A DNA stretch of 64,000 bases, taken from NCBI RefSeq assembly GCF_018069625.1, contig NZ_CP072941.1, positions 248,001 to 312,000 of the forward strand, in the 5' to 3' direction. Positions 51,362-63,525 of the stretch are shown here, piece after piece (the first letter of the stretch is position 1; every line of letters starts with the position of its first letter). Origin of the DNA: Streptomyces yatensis (lineage in GTDB: Bacteria; Actinomycetota; Actinomycetes; Streptomycetales; Streptomycetaceae). The notes beneath the pieces were generated by a model that had not been told where the DNA came from, made no database searches, and saw nothing but the letters and a program-made list of their open reading frames with translations. The position numbers were made by a program, and so were the translations under genes.

Positions 51362-52645
51362 GTGCACCTCTCGCGAAGAGCACTGCTGTACGCGGGCCTC
51401 GCCACCACGGCGACCGCGGCGCTCGGCGGCACCACGGCAGGCTGCTCGGTTCCGAACGGCTCGACCGGCCGGAACATGACCCTCTGGTACTGGACCGGCG
51501 GACTGAGCGACAAGGTCGTGGCGGACGCCAAGAAGCGCTTCACCGATGTCTCGCTCAAACCCGCCCAGATCGGCGGCTACTTCAAGTCCAAGCTGCTGAC
51601 CACGATGACCGGGCGCGCCTACGTACCCGACATCACCGGTCTCAAGGGCGAGGACATGGCCTCGTACCTGCCGAACGCCGAGCAGTTCATCGATCTGCGC
51701 ACGCTCGGCGCGGAGAAACTCAAGGACCAGTACCTGCCGTGGAAGTGGGCCGAGGGCATCGCTCCCGACGGGAGCATGATCGGCTTTCCCATCGACACCG
51801 GCCCGGTCGCCCACTACTTCATGCCCGAGGTGTTCGACCGGGCGGGGCTGCCGACCGATCCGGCGGACGTCGGCAAGGAGATGGACACCTGGGAGAAGTA
51901 CCTGGCGGCCGGTGAGCGGCTGAAGAAGAAGGTCCGTGGCGCGCATATGGTCATCGACGCGCTCACGATCTACCAGTACATGATCGCGCAGGGCACCCGG
52001 CGCTACGTCGATGAGGAACGGCGCTTCATCGGCGACCACGAGCATGTGCGCCGCGCCTGGAACATGGCGATCGACGCGTATGAGCGCGGCCTGTGCTCCC
52101 GGTACCAGTCCGGCACCCCGGACGGCAACGCGGCCATCGAGAACGGCCTGCTGCCCAGCCAGATCGGCGCCTCCTGGGTGGCCGGCGACCTCAAGCTGAC
52201 GGTGCCCAAGACCAAGGGGAAGTGGCGGGTGGCCGCCCTGCCCGGCGGCCCGGCCAACAACGGCGGCTCCTTCCTGGCGATCACCAAGTCCTGCCGGAAG
52301 CCCGAGCGGGCCTTCGAGATCCTCACCTGGCTGCTGAACGCGGACAACCAGACCCGCGGTTTCACCGACGCCACCCTCTTCCCGTCCACCCCCGCCTCGT
52401 ACCAGCAGGAGGCGATGCGCGCGCCGGACCCGTTCTTCGGCGGCCAGACCACCATCGATGTCTTCGGCCCCACGGCCGAGAAGATCCCGATCGCTTACCA
52501 CAGCCCGTACGACTACCCCCTGGACCAGGCGGTCTCCGATGAACTGCGCAATGTGAACGCCCTGGGCAAGGATCCCCGCCGGGCGTGGAAGGACGCCATG
52601 GCCAAGTGCCGGCGCATAGCGGACCACCTGGGAGTGCAGACATGA
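51362..52645 (+). CDS. ABC sugar importer, solute-binding lipoprotein
   Basis: A 427-residue family-1 extracellular binding protein. The start is taken as the GTG at 51362, giving a signal peptide with a twin-arginine-type SRRALL motif and a lipobox ending in AGC (Cys28), so it is a membrane-anchored lipoprotein. The mature part begins with MTLWYWTGGLSD, typical of oligosaccharide-binding proteins, and contains many surface Trp/Tyr residues. GTGs at 51332 and 51353 are alternative starts. It overlaps the first permease gene by ATGA. It should capture the glycan fragments used by this locus. Confidence 0.9.
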   Translation: MHLSRRALLYAGLATTATAALGGTTAGCSVPNGSTGRNMTLWYWTGGLSDKVVADAKKRFTDVSLKPAQIGGYFKSKLLTTMTGRAYVPDITGLKGEDMASYLPNAEQFIDLRTLGAEKLKDQYLPWKWAEGIAPDGSMIGFPIDTGPVAHYFMPEVFDRAGLPTDPADVGKEMDTWEKYLAAGERLKKKVRGAHMVIDALTIYQYMIAQGTRRYVDEERRFIGDHEHVRRAWNMAIDAYERGLCSRYQSGTPDGNAAIENGLLPSQIGASWVAGDLKLTVPKTKGKWRVAALPGGPANNGGSFLAITKSCRKPERAFEILTWLLNADNQTRGFTDATLFPSTPASYQQEAMRAPDPFFGGQTTIDVFGPTAEKIPIAYHSPYDYPLDQAVSDELRNVNALGKDPRRAWKDAMAKCRRIADHLGVQT

Positions 52646-53613
52646 CCGGAGTAGGTGCCGCCCCCACGCTCGGCGCGCCCGCCGACAGCGGTGTGAGATC
52701 CGCCCCCGCCCGCGCCAGGTCCCGCTCCGTACTCGGGTACTGGCGGCTGTATCTGGCGATCTCGCCCTTCTATCTGCTCTTCCTGTGCTTCGGCCTGATC
52801 CCGGTGGGCTTCTCGCTCTATCTCTCCTTCCACCGGTGGGACGGCCTCGGCTCGATGGAGTACGCGGGCCTGTCGCAGTACCGCTACCTCCTCAGCGACG
52901 GACAGTTCTGGAACTCTCTCACCAACACCCTGATCATCTGGGCGATCGCCACCCTGCCGATGCTGTTCATCGCGCTGGTGACCGCGGTGATGCTCAACTC
53001 CGCGGTGCGGTTCAAGAACTTCTACCGCTTCGCGTACTTCCTTCCGAACGTCACCTCGGTCGTCGCCGTGGCGATCATCTTCACCTCGATCTTCTCCACC
53101 AACTTCGGCCTCGCGAACGCCGTGTTGCAAGGACTCGGACTCGATCAGGTGGCCTGGCTGAACACGGACTGGGGCATCAAGATCTCCATCGCCGTGTTGA
53201 TGACCTGGCAGTGGACCGGCTACAACGCGCTGATCTTCCTGGCCGGGCTCCAGACCATTCCCACCGAGCTCTACGAGGCCGCCCGCGTCGACGGCGCCGG
53301 GCCCGTGCAGACCTTCTTCCGGATCACCGTGCCGATGATGCGGCCGATCATCCTCTTCGCGCTGGTCGTCTCGACCGTCACCGGACTGCAGAGCTTCACC
53401 GAGCCGCAGGTGCTGCTGGCCAACACCAACAACACCTCCACCTTCGCGGGCGGCCCCGGCAACTCCGGCCAGACGATGGTCCTCTATTTCTTCCAGCAGA
53501 GCTTCGACAACAACGACTTCGGCTACGGCGCGGCCATCGCCTGGGGCATCTTCCTGGTCGTCGCCATCTTCTCGATCGTCAACTGGCGCCTGGTACAGCG
53601 CGGGGAAAAGTAG
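52642..53613 (+). CDS. ABC sugar importer permease (MalF-type)
   Basis: A 323-residue permease with six predicted membrane helices after a 35-residue Ala/Arg-rich N-terminus. The EAA loop that contacts the ATPase is visible as ELYEAARVDGAGPVQTFFRI. It is translationally coupled to the binding-protein gene (ATGA). No ATPase gene exists in the locus. In Streptomyces such importers share the MsiK ATPase encoded elsewhere, and this is the likely energy source here. Confidence 0.9.
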   Translation: MTGVGAAPTLGAPADSGVRSAPARARSRSVLGYWRLYLAISPFYLLFLCFGLIPVGFSLYLSFHRWDGLGSMEYAGLSQYRYLLSDGQFWNSLTNTLIIWAIATLPMLFIALVTAVMLNSAVRFKNFYRFAYFLPNVTSVVAVAIIFTSIFSTNFGLANAVLQGLGLDQVAWLNTDWGIKISIAVLMTWQWTGYNALIFLAGLQTIPTELYEAARVDGAGPVQTFFRITVPMMRPIILFALVVSTVTGLQSFTEPQVLLANTNNTSTFAGGPGNSGQTMVLYFFQQSFDNNDFGYGAAIAWGIFLVVAIFSIVNWRLVQRGEK

Positions 53614-53625
53614 AGGGAGACCATC

Positions 53626-57476
<3,851 letters not shown>

Positions 57477-57511
57477 GGCGCCCGCGTCGGGTGGTCTGCG
57501 GGTGATGCGCG

Positions 57512-58531
57512 CTACGGGGCTGCCTGCCAGCCCAGTGCCGGGCCGAGCCGGGTGGCGATGTCCGTGAGGATCTGGACGTAGTCCTCGTGGTCGAAGGTGA
57601 AGGGGAGGGCGAACGCCACCTCGTCGACCTCCCGGAATGCGGCATGGGAGGCGAGCCGTGCGGCGATCTCCTCGGAGGTGCCGACGAGATCGGGCGCGAA
57701 CATCATGCGCGCCGGTCCCTGGGGCGTGGCGGTACGCGGCAGGCGCCGCAGGGCGTACCGCTCATACTTCGCGCGCTGCTCCGGCGAGGCGGTGTCGGTG
57801 GGGATCACGACGAGTCCTTGGGAGACACGGGCGCGGTCGCCGTCGGGGTGGTGGGCGCGGAAGGTCCGTATGTGCGAGAGCTGGATCTCGGCGAAGTCCT
57901 CGGACTCCTCCGCCTTCACGACGCTGCTGGTGAGCAGGTTCATTCTGTGTTCACCGGCCCACTGGGCCGACCGCAGGCTGCCACCGCCGTACCACATGCG
58001 GCCACCGAGTCCCGGGGAGTGCGGCTGGACGCGGTCGGAGAACACCTCGAAGCCCTCGACACCGCTGAAGTCGGTGACGGGTTCGCCCCGTACGAAGTCC
58101 AGCAGTCGTCGCACCCGCTCGTGGCCGAAGTCCTCGACGTCGGCGGTGTCGGGGTAGAGCGCGCCCTTGACCTGGTCGTAGTGGTTCGGCGGACCGACGC
58201 TGACCCCCGGGTTGAGGCGGCCCCGGGACAGGATGTCGACGGTCGCCAGGTCCTCGGCCAGCCGCAGCGGGTTCTCCCATCCCACGGGGATGACCGCGGT
58301 GCCCAGCTCGATGCGGCTGGTGCGCTGCGAAGCCGCCGCCAGCACGGCCATCGGGGAGGAGATGCCGTATTGCAGATGGCGGTGGCGCACCCAGGCGCTG
58401 TCGAAGCCCAGCCGCTCGCCCATCTCAATGATCCGCAGTGTCGACTCATGGCCCCGGTGAGGGTCGGCCTCGTCGAACAGCCCTATGGTCAGGAAACCCA
58501 GCTTCCGCAAGGGTTTCGAGGTCAGTGGCAT
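57512..58531 (-). CDS. LLM-class flavin-dependent oxidoreductase
   Basis: A 339-residue FMN- or F420-dependent enzyme of the luciferase-like superfamily. Visible features are RLGFDSAWVRHRHLQYGISS, GTAVIPVGWENPLRLAEDLA, VDILSRGRLNPGVSVG and MWYGGGSLRSAQWAGEH. The ATG at 58531 has AGGGAG seven bases upstream. It belongs to the group with the strand order of alkanal monooxygenase rather than SsuD, distinct from the LLM protein at 17406-18434. No flavin reductase or F420 gene is near. The substrate is unknown. Confidence 0.87.
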   Translation of the reverse strand: MPLTSKPLRKLGFLTIGLFDEADPHRGHESTLRIIEMGERLGFDSAWVRHRHLQYGISSPMAVLAAASQRTSRIELGTAVIPVGWENPLRLAEDLATVDILSRGRLNPGVSVGPPNHYDQVKGALYPDTADVEDFGHERVRRLLDFVRGEPVTDFSGVEGFEVFSDRVQPHSPGLGGRMWYGGGSLRSAQWAGEHRMNLLTSSVVKAEESEDFAEIQLSHIRTFRAHHPDGDRARVSQGLVVIPTDTASPEQRAKYERYALRRLPRTATPQGPARMMFAPDLVGTSEEIAARLASHAAFREVDEVAFALPFTFDHEDYVQILTDIATRLGPALGWQAAP

Positions 58532-58594
58532 GGTGTGGCTCCCTGTCACATGGCGGTCAACGACGCGAGGCTGACGGAGGTCGGTGCCGGACGG

Positions 58595-58867
58595 TCAGGA
58601 ATGTGCGGGGTGTGCGCCGGTTTCGAGGGTGAGGATCGGGCTCATCTCCCGGTCGGCACGCAGGCGTTCCAGCCACAGCACGATGGTGGCTGCCGTGGTG
58701 CGGTGGGTGGCGTCGTTCAGCACGTCGTGCACGCCCTCGTGCAGTACGCCGAGGGTCGCGTGTGGCAGCCGTTCGGCCAGGCCGCGGGCCTGCTCCAGCG
58801 GAGAGCTCGGGTCCGCCTCGCCGTGCAGGACCAGGGCGGGGAGGTCGGGCAACGACGCGGGCGATGA
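58595..58867 (-). pseudogene. alpha/beta hydrolase, C-terminal fragment
   Basis: About 85 residues remain of an alpha/beta hydrolase. LPDLPALVLHGEADPSSPLE contains the catalytic acid, and LHEGVHDVLND contains the catalytic histidine. The cap and nucleophile elbow are missing, because the sequence before about 58867 has no similarity. The tail ends naturally at 58595. It is a truncation relic upstream of the LLM gene on the same strand. Confidence 0.6.
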
Positions 58868-59050
58868 GGAATACCGGGCCGGGCCGGTGGCGGGAAGCGA
58901 TCACCAACACGGTGCCGAGCGCACGCAGGGACGGTGAAAATCGCCGCTCAGCGACAAAGAGCGCTGGAGGTGCGCAGGTAGTCCACATAGCGGCAGAGCA
59001 CGCCCGGATGCGTCGAGTGCATACCTCTTATGGTCGTGACCGCAGAAGCC

Positions 59051-59076
59051 GGTGTCAATGGACACCCTTAGGTGTC
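59051..59076. promoter_or_regulatory. three alternating GGTGTC/GACACC half-sites
   Basis: GGTGTC, GACACC and GGTGTC occur in a row, each separated by exactly four bases, so two overlapping inverted repeats share the middle element. The start of the ADH-like relic lies inside it. This is a compact regulator-binding array of unknown ownership. Confidence 0.45.
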
Positions 59077-59302
59077 TCATCGTACGGAACCCCGGCGACC
59101 TGCGCTTTCATCAGCGCATCAGCATCGAGGAGGGGGCTTCCACCCGACCCCCGGACGATCCCCCCCGCCACCCGGGGCACCCTCGGCGAGCTCCGGCGCC
59201 GCTCCACGAAATCCGCGCCCCTGAGTCCCATCGCCACCGGCTCGGCACACACCCGGGAGCGTGCCGTGCTCTCTGTTCCGTCGACCGGATGAAGATTTTG
59301 AA

Positions 59303-59314
59303 CGGAGCGCTCCG
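59303..59314. promoter_or_regulatory. 12-base palindrome upstream of the SDR-TetR operon
   Basis: CGGAGCGCTCCG is a perfect palindrome followed by a further CGGAG-type half-site (GCTCCG). It lies 50 bases before the SDR gene and is a probable operator for the TetR protein encoded after the SDR. Confidence 0.55.
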
Positions 59315-59364
59315 CTCCGATAGGTTGCATGCGACACACTTCGTTCCGCCGACACGGAGGACAT

Positions 59365-60123
59365 ATGAAGGCGACAGGCAGGCCGACGGCTCTGGTGACC
59401 GGCGGCAGCCGGGGAATCGGCGCGGCGACTTCACGCGAACTCGCGGCTCGTGGATACCGCGTGGCGGTCAACTACTTCTCGAACCGTGAGGCGGCCTCCC
59501 AGGTGGTCAAGCTCATCGAGGCCGACGGCGGCGATGCCTTCGCCGTACAGGCCGATGTGTACGACCCCGACCAGGCTGCCGAACTGCTGAAGCGCGCCGC
59601 CGTCGACGGACGCCTGGATGTCCTTGTCTGTAACGCCGGCGCCCGTTTCGTCCCCACTCCCCTGCACGCCCTGGCCTGGGACGACTTCAAGAGGAAGGTG
59701 ACGGACGAACTGTCGTCCGTCTACACCCTCACCCAGCAGGCCCTGGCCATCATGGGCGCGCGGGGGCAGGGACGGATCGTGTACGTGTCCAGCGCCGTGG
59801 CCGACGGCCCACCCACCGCGGGCATGGCCGCCCATGGCACCGCCAAGGCCGCCCTGAACACCTTCGCCCGCTTCGTCGCCTACGAGGCCGGTCCACTCGG
59901 CGTCAAGGTCAACGTGGTGGCGCCCGGTTTCGTGCGTACCGAGACCAGCGCCGGGATGCCGCAGGAATTCCAGCAGCGCCTGGTGGAGCGCACCCCGCTC
60001 GGACGGGTCGCGGAGCCGGAGGACGTGGCCCGGGCGATCGCGATGCTCGTCGGCGACGATGCCGGCTTCGTCACCGGCTCGGTGCTCACCGTCGACGGCG
60101 GGCACGGGGTGGCGCGCCCCTAA
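59365..60123 (+). CDS. SDR-family oxidoreductase with His in place of the catalytic Tyr
   Basis: A 252-residue classical short-chain dehydrogenase/reductase. The cofactor loop is VTGGSRGIGA, the acidic loop NAG is present (CNAGA), and Ser143 lies in VYVSSAVAD. The position of the catalytic Tyr is occupied by His157 in MAAHGTAK, with Lys161 conserved. The ATG at 59365 has GGAGG four bases upstream. It is in an operon with a TetR regulator 17 bases downstream. Activity may be altered or use His as the acid, so a name beyond SDR is unsafe. Confidence 0.88.
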   Translation: MKATGRPTALVTGGSRGIGAATSRELAARGYRVAVNYFSNREAASQVVKLIEADGGDAFAVQADVYDPDQAAELLKRAAVDGRLDVLVCNAGARFVPTPLHALAWDDFKRKVTDELSSVYTLTQQALAIMGARGQGRIVYVSSAVADGPPTAGMAAHGTAKAALNTFARFVAYEAGPLGVKVNVVAPGFVRTETSAGMPQEFQQRLVERTPLGRVAEPEDVARAIAMLVGDDAGFVTGSVLTVDGGHGVARP

Positions 60124-60139
60124 GGGAGAATGCTGCGCC

Positions 60140-60805
60140 ATGGGTGATACACACGCAGGCAAACCGCGAGGCCGCCAACGTGAGGCGGACCGCAACGACG
60201 CCCGCCTCATGCAGGCCGCGCGCGAAGTCTTCGCCGAGCGCGGCTGGGACGCACCCGTCTCGGAGATCGCCCGTCGAGCGGGCATCGGCATGGGAAGTCT
60301 CTACCGCCGCTACCCCAGCAAGGAACTACTGGCCCAGCGCATGCGGCTCGCGGGCATGGAGCAGCTCGCCACCCAGGCCCACACGGCACTCGCCGAAGAA
60401 CCGGACGCGTGGGCCGCCTTCGCCCGTTTCCTGCACGACGCGTTGACGGCCCAGGGGGCGAGCGGCCCACTTCTGCCACAGGTCGGCGGGCGGCTGCCGG
60501 CCACGGACGATGTCGTGGCCGCCGCCGACCGGCTGCGAGCCGCCCTCGACGAGCTGGTGGGAGGCGCGCACCGGGCAGGCGTGCTACGTACGGATTTCAC
60601 CTCCGCCGACATCCCGTTGCTGCTCGAACATCTCGCCGCGCGGATTCCCGTCACCGGCGAGCGTGCCACTGCGCTCCACCTGCGCTACCTGGACCTCGTC
60701 CTCGCCGGACTGCGCCACCCGGCCGCCGGTCAAGTCACCATCCTGCCGGGACCGGCCCCGGACTGGGCGGAGCTCAGCGAGCTGTGGAACGCGCCTGGGG
60801 GGTGA
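60140..60805 (+). CDS. TetR-family transcriptional regulator
   Basis: A 221-residue repressor. The helix-turn-helix includes APVSEIARRAGIGMGSLYRR, followed by YPSKELLAQRM. The C-terminal domain has the SbtR-like pattern FARFLHDALTAQG and a long helical tail. The ATG at 60140 has GGGAG about 11 bases upstream. It is the second gene of an operon with the SDR and probably autoregulates through the palindrome at 59303-59314. The inducer is unknown. Confidence 0.88.
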   Translation: MGDTHAGKPRGRQREADRNDARLMQAAREVFAERGWDAPVSEIARRAGIGMGSLYRRYPSKELLAQRMRLAGMEQLATQAHTALAEEPDAWAAFARFLHDALTAQGASGPLLPQVGGRLPATDDVVAAADRLRAALDELVGGAHRAGVLRTDFTSADIPLLLEHLAARIPVTGERATALHLRYLDLVLAGLRHPAAGQVTILPGPAPDWAELSELWNAPGG

Positions 60806-60885
60806 CCTGTTCCCTGCCCTGGAGGCGGGGGCACAGGCGCATCCACGCCACCGGTGCGTGTCGAGTCATCGTCCGGAGATCGGCG

Positions 60886-61350
60886 ATGTCCTCGCGAGCT
60901 GTACACCGGCCGGCACCCGGGCTCGGCGGCTTCGCCGACCAGTACCAGCACGACCACACCCGCGCCTGGGGCGAACTCATCGACAGCTTCGACGGCTTCG
61001 TCTTCCTCGTCCCCGAGTACAACCACTCCTTCCCCGGAGCCCTGAAGAACGCCCTGGACTACGTCTACCGGGAGTGGAACGACAAGGCCGCGGGGATCAT
61101 CAGCTATGGCGGCTGGGCCGCCGGAGTGCGGGCTGCCGAGGCACTCCGGCTCGTCCTTGCCGAGCTTCAGGTGGCCACGGTCCGCGCCCAGCCCACCATC
61201 GCGATACGCCCCTCGTTCTCCACCGGCCTCTTCGCCCCCCAAGAGGGCCTCGACACCGCAGTCCGCGGCATGCTCGACCAACTCATCGCCTGGTCCGGCG
61301 CGTTGCGCGGGGTGCGCGAAGCCAAGACGCAGACGGCCACGGCCGCCTGA
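60886..61350 (+). pseudogene. NADPH-dependent FMN reductase (flavodoxin-fold), N-terminally truncated
   Basis: The frame encodes the second half of an NADPH-dependent FMN/azo-reductase-type protein: GFVFLVPEYNHSFPGALKNA, which contains the flavin-contacting PEYN, then YREWNDKAAGIISYGG. The first beta-strand and phosphate loop (GS-x-R), some 60 residues, are missing; only an unconserved leader precedes the match. The fold could not bind FMN phosphate without that part. It follows the TetR gene by 80 bases and may once have been its third operon member. Confidence 0.7.
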
Positions 61351-61471
61351 GGCCCCGTTCGTGGCCTGACCCGTGAGGGAACGTGCCACGCCATCCGAAG
61401 GCCTGCCCGGCCCCGGCGCCCGCCGGTACGCCGCCTCGTTGGGCTGATCCGACGAGGGGGTGTGGGCGTTG

Positions 61472-62044
61472 TCAGTCCGGCAGCAGGTTGGACACCAGGC
61501 CGCGTGTCCACTCGGGGGTCAGGGGCTGGTCGGTGAAGACCGCCCGGTAGTAGAGGGGGGCGATCACCGCGTCCGTGACGCGTTCGACGGTCGGGGTCTG
61601 ATGGCCCCGGGCCTGTTCCCGTTCGAGCATGGCCTGGAGCTGTTGCCGGCGTTCGCCCGTGCAGGCGCTGGCGCCTTGGTCTCCGGCCGTGCCGATGGTG
61701 GCGCGCACCAGAGGGAGGGTGTCCGGGTCATTGAGGTCCTTGGCGAGATCGGATGCATAGCGCTCCAGATCCTCGCGGAGGCTCCCGGTGTCCGGCACCA
61801 CGATGTCGCCGGAGAAACGGCTGGTCGCGACATCGGTGAGCAGTTCACCGACGGAGCCCCAGCGGCGGTAGACCGTGGTGGCGTGCACGCCCGCGCGGGC
61901 GGCCACGACCGGGATCGTCAGCAGTTCGTCGGCCTCGTCGGTGAGCAGCTCCGCGACCGCCCGGTGGACCGCCGCGCGGATGCGGGCGGAGCGGCCGCCG
62001 GGCCGGCTGCCGGTGTGAGGCGGAGGGGCGGCGCGAGTGGACAT
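61472..62044 (-). CDS. TetR-family repressor divergent from the MFS gene
   Basis: A 190-residue TetR protein. The helix-turn-helix shows LTIPVVAARAGVHATTVYRRWG, followed by the family VGELLTDVA. The C-terminal domain resembles the TetR_C_11-like group often linked to efflux pumps (PLYYRAVFTDQPLT). It starts at the ATG at 62044, immediately next to the operator repeats. It is divergent from an MFS gene with a 99-base gap carrying three copies of its probable binding half-site, so it almost certainly represses that pump and itself. Confidence 0.9.
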   Translation of the reverse strand: MSTRAAPPPHTGSRPGGRSARIRAAVHRAVAELLTDEADELLTIPVVAARAGVHATTVYRRWGSVGELLTDVATSRFSGDIVVPDTGSLREDLERYASDLAKDLNDPDTLPLVRATIGTAGDQGASACTGERRQQLQAMLEREQARGHQTPTVERVTDAVIAPLYYRAVFTDQPLTPEWTRGLVSNLLPD

Positions 62045-62056
62045 GTGACCAGTATG

Positions 62057-62134
62057 GCATCGATCACTGCGTTTGAAAGCAGCGATCGATGCGTTTACGG
62101 TAAGAGTGAAGCCACTAACGCATCGATCACTGCG
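62057..62134. promoter_or_regulatory. repeated operator in the TetR/MFS divergent promoter
   Basis: GCATCGATCACTGCG occurs twice in direct orientation (62057-62071 and 62120-62134). A near-complementary CGATCGATGCG (62083-62093) lies between, forming an inverted pair with the first copy. This suggests at least two TetR dimer sites covering both promoters. Confidence 0.65.
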
Positions 62135-62143
62135 AGAGTCCAT

Positions 62144-63481
62144 ATGTCTGCTCCACCTGCAGTCACCGCCAGGCCGCCCGCCGGGGATCCGCGCCGCGCA
62201 CCGTGGAAGGGGGCCTTCCCCTACGTCGGCGCCATCCTCGTCCTCTTCCTGGCCGCCTCCAGCGCACCGTCCCCGCTCTACGCGATCTACCAGCAGCAAT
62301 GGCATTTCACGGCGTGGGTGCTGTCCGTCGTCTTCGCCCTCTACGTGGTCGGCCTGCTGGGCTCGCTGCTCGTCGTCGGAGCGCTGTCGGACCATCTCGG
62401 CCGCCGACCGGTACTCGCCGCGGCGATCGGGCTGGAGATGGTCGCGCTCGTCCTGTTCTACGTCGCCGGTGATGTGTTCGTCCTGTCCGCCGCCCGGGTG
62501 CTGCAGGGCATCGCCACCGGGGCCGCGACGACCACCCTGAGCGCCACCCTCGTCGATCTCGAGCCGTCGCATGCCCGCGGCCGTGCAGGCGTCATCACCT
62601 CGGTGTCTCCCCTGACCGGACTCGCTCTGGGCGCCCTCGGCAGCGGTGTGCTGGTGGAATTCGGCCCCGCCCCGACCCGGCTGGTCTACACCCTGCTCTT
62701 CGGCGCGATGGCGCTGGCGGCGGTGATCGTCGCCCTCATGCCGGAGACATCGCTCCGCCGCCCCGGAGCCGCCGCCTCCCTGCGCCCGCGGGTCGCGATG
62801 CCCGCTCACCTGCGCGCGGACATCGTCCCGGTGGTGCCGGCGATGATCGCCGGCTGGGCCCTGGCCGGGATGTACCTCTCGCTCGGCCCGTCCGTCGCGG
62901 CCGAGCTGCTGGGGCTGCGCAGCCATCTGATCGGCGGCGTGGTGGTGACGCTCCTGACGGGTACCGGAGCGCTCGCGGTCTTCCTGCTCCGCTCCCGTCC
63001 CGCGCCGTCGCTGCTGGCCCCCTCGTCCGCACTGCTCGGACTCGGCACCCTGATATCGCTCGCCGGGGTCGCCGATGACCTCGCCTGGCTCGCCGCTGTC
63101 GGCACCGTCGTTTCGGGGCTCGGCATGGGCGCGTCGGTGCTGGCCACGTTCGGCACCTTCGCCCGGATCGCCAAGCCGCACGAGCGCAGCGAGGTCTTCG
63201 CCCTGGCGAACATCATCGCCTACCTGGGAAACAGCGTGCCCTCCGTCCTCGGCGGAATCGCGGTCACCGTCCTGGGAGTGCGGACCGCCACCGGGATCTA
63301 CGCGCTGGCGATCGCGGTGATCGCCGCCACCGCCCTCGTCCTGCGCCTGAGCCGGACACGGGCGGAGCGCCGTGCCGTCGTGGCCCGGGCGGCCGAGGCG
63401 CCGACGGCCACGGAGGCCCCGGCGACCGCCGAGGCTCCGGCGACCGCCGAGGCTCCGGCGACCGTCGCTTCATGCCACTGA
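62144..63481 (+). CDS. MFS efflux transporter
   Basis: A 445-residue major facilitator with about twelve hydrophobic helices. The loop 2-3 motif is GALSDHLGRRPVL, and the fourth helix region contains RVLQGIATGAATTTLSATL. The C-terminus ends in four copies of an EAPATA-type repeat, a low-complexity cytoplasmic tail made by tandem duplication of 18-base units. The ATG at 62144 has only a weak ribosome-binding site and may be translated from a short leader. Control by the divergent TetR protein suggests drug or toxic-metabolite export. Confidence 0.88.
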   Translation: MSAPPAVTARPPAGDPRRAPWKGAFPYVGAILVLFLAASSAPSPLYAIYQQQWHFTAWVLSVVFALYVVGLLGSLLVVGALSDHLGRRPVLAAAIGLEMVALVLFYVAGDVFVLSAARVLQGIATGAATTTLSATLVDLEPSHARGRAGVITSVSPLTGLALGALGSGVLVEFGPAPTRLVYTLLFGAMALAAVIVALMPETSLRRPGAAASLRPRVAMPAHLRADIVPVVPAMIAGWALAGMYLSLGPSVAAELLGLRSHLIGGVVVTLLTGTGALAVFLLRSRPAPSLLAPSSALLGLGTLISLAGVADDLAWLAAVGTVVSGLGMGASVLATFGTFARIAKPHERSEVFALANIIAYLGNSVPSVLGGIAVTVLGVRTATGIYALAIAVIAATALVLRLSRTRAERRAVVARAAEAPTATEAPATAEAPATAEAPATVASCH

Positions 63482-63525
63482 ACCGATACACCGTTTACCA
63501 TCTGGAACAGAGCCAAGGAGACACC

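Larger units (their letters stand above)
58868..59364. other. intergenic region with operator-like repeats and a possible gene relic
   Basis: No intact gene is supported here. A plus-strand frame from about 59058 begins MDTLRCLIVRNPGDLRF, which resembles the first strand of zinc-type alcohol dehydrogenases, but it loses similarity after some 25 residues. Two regulatory motifs lie within the region and are listed separately. Confidence 0.4.
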
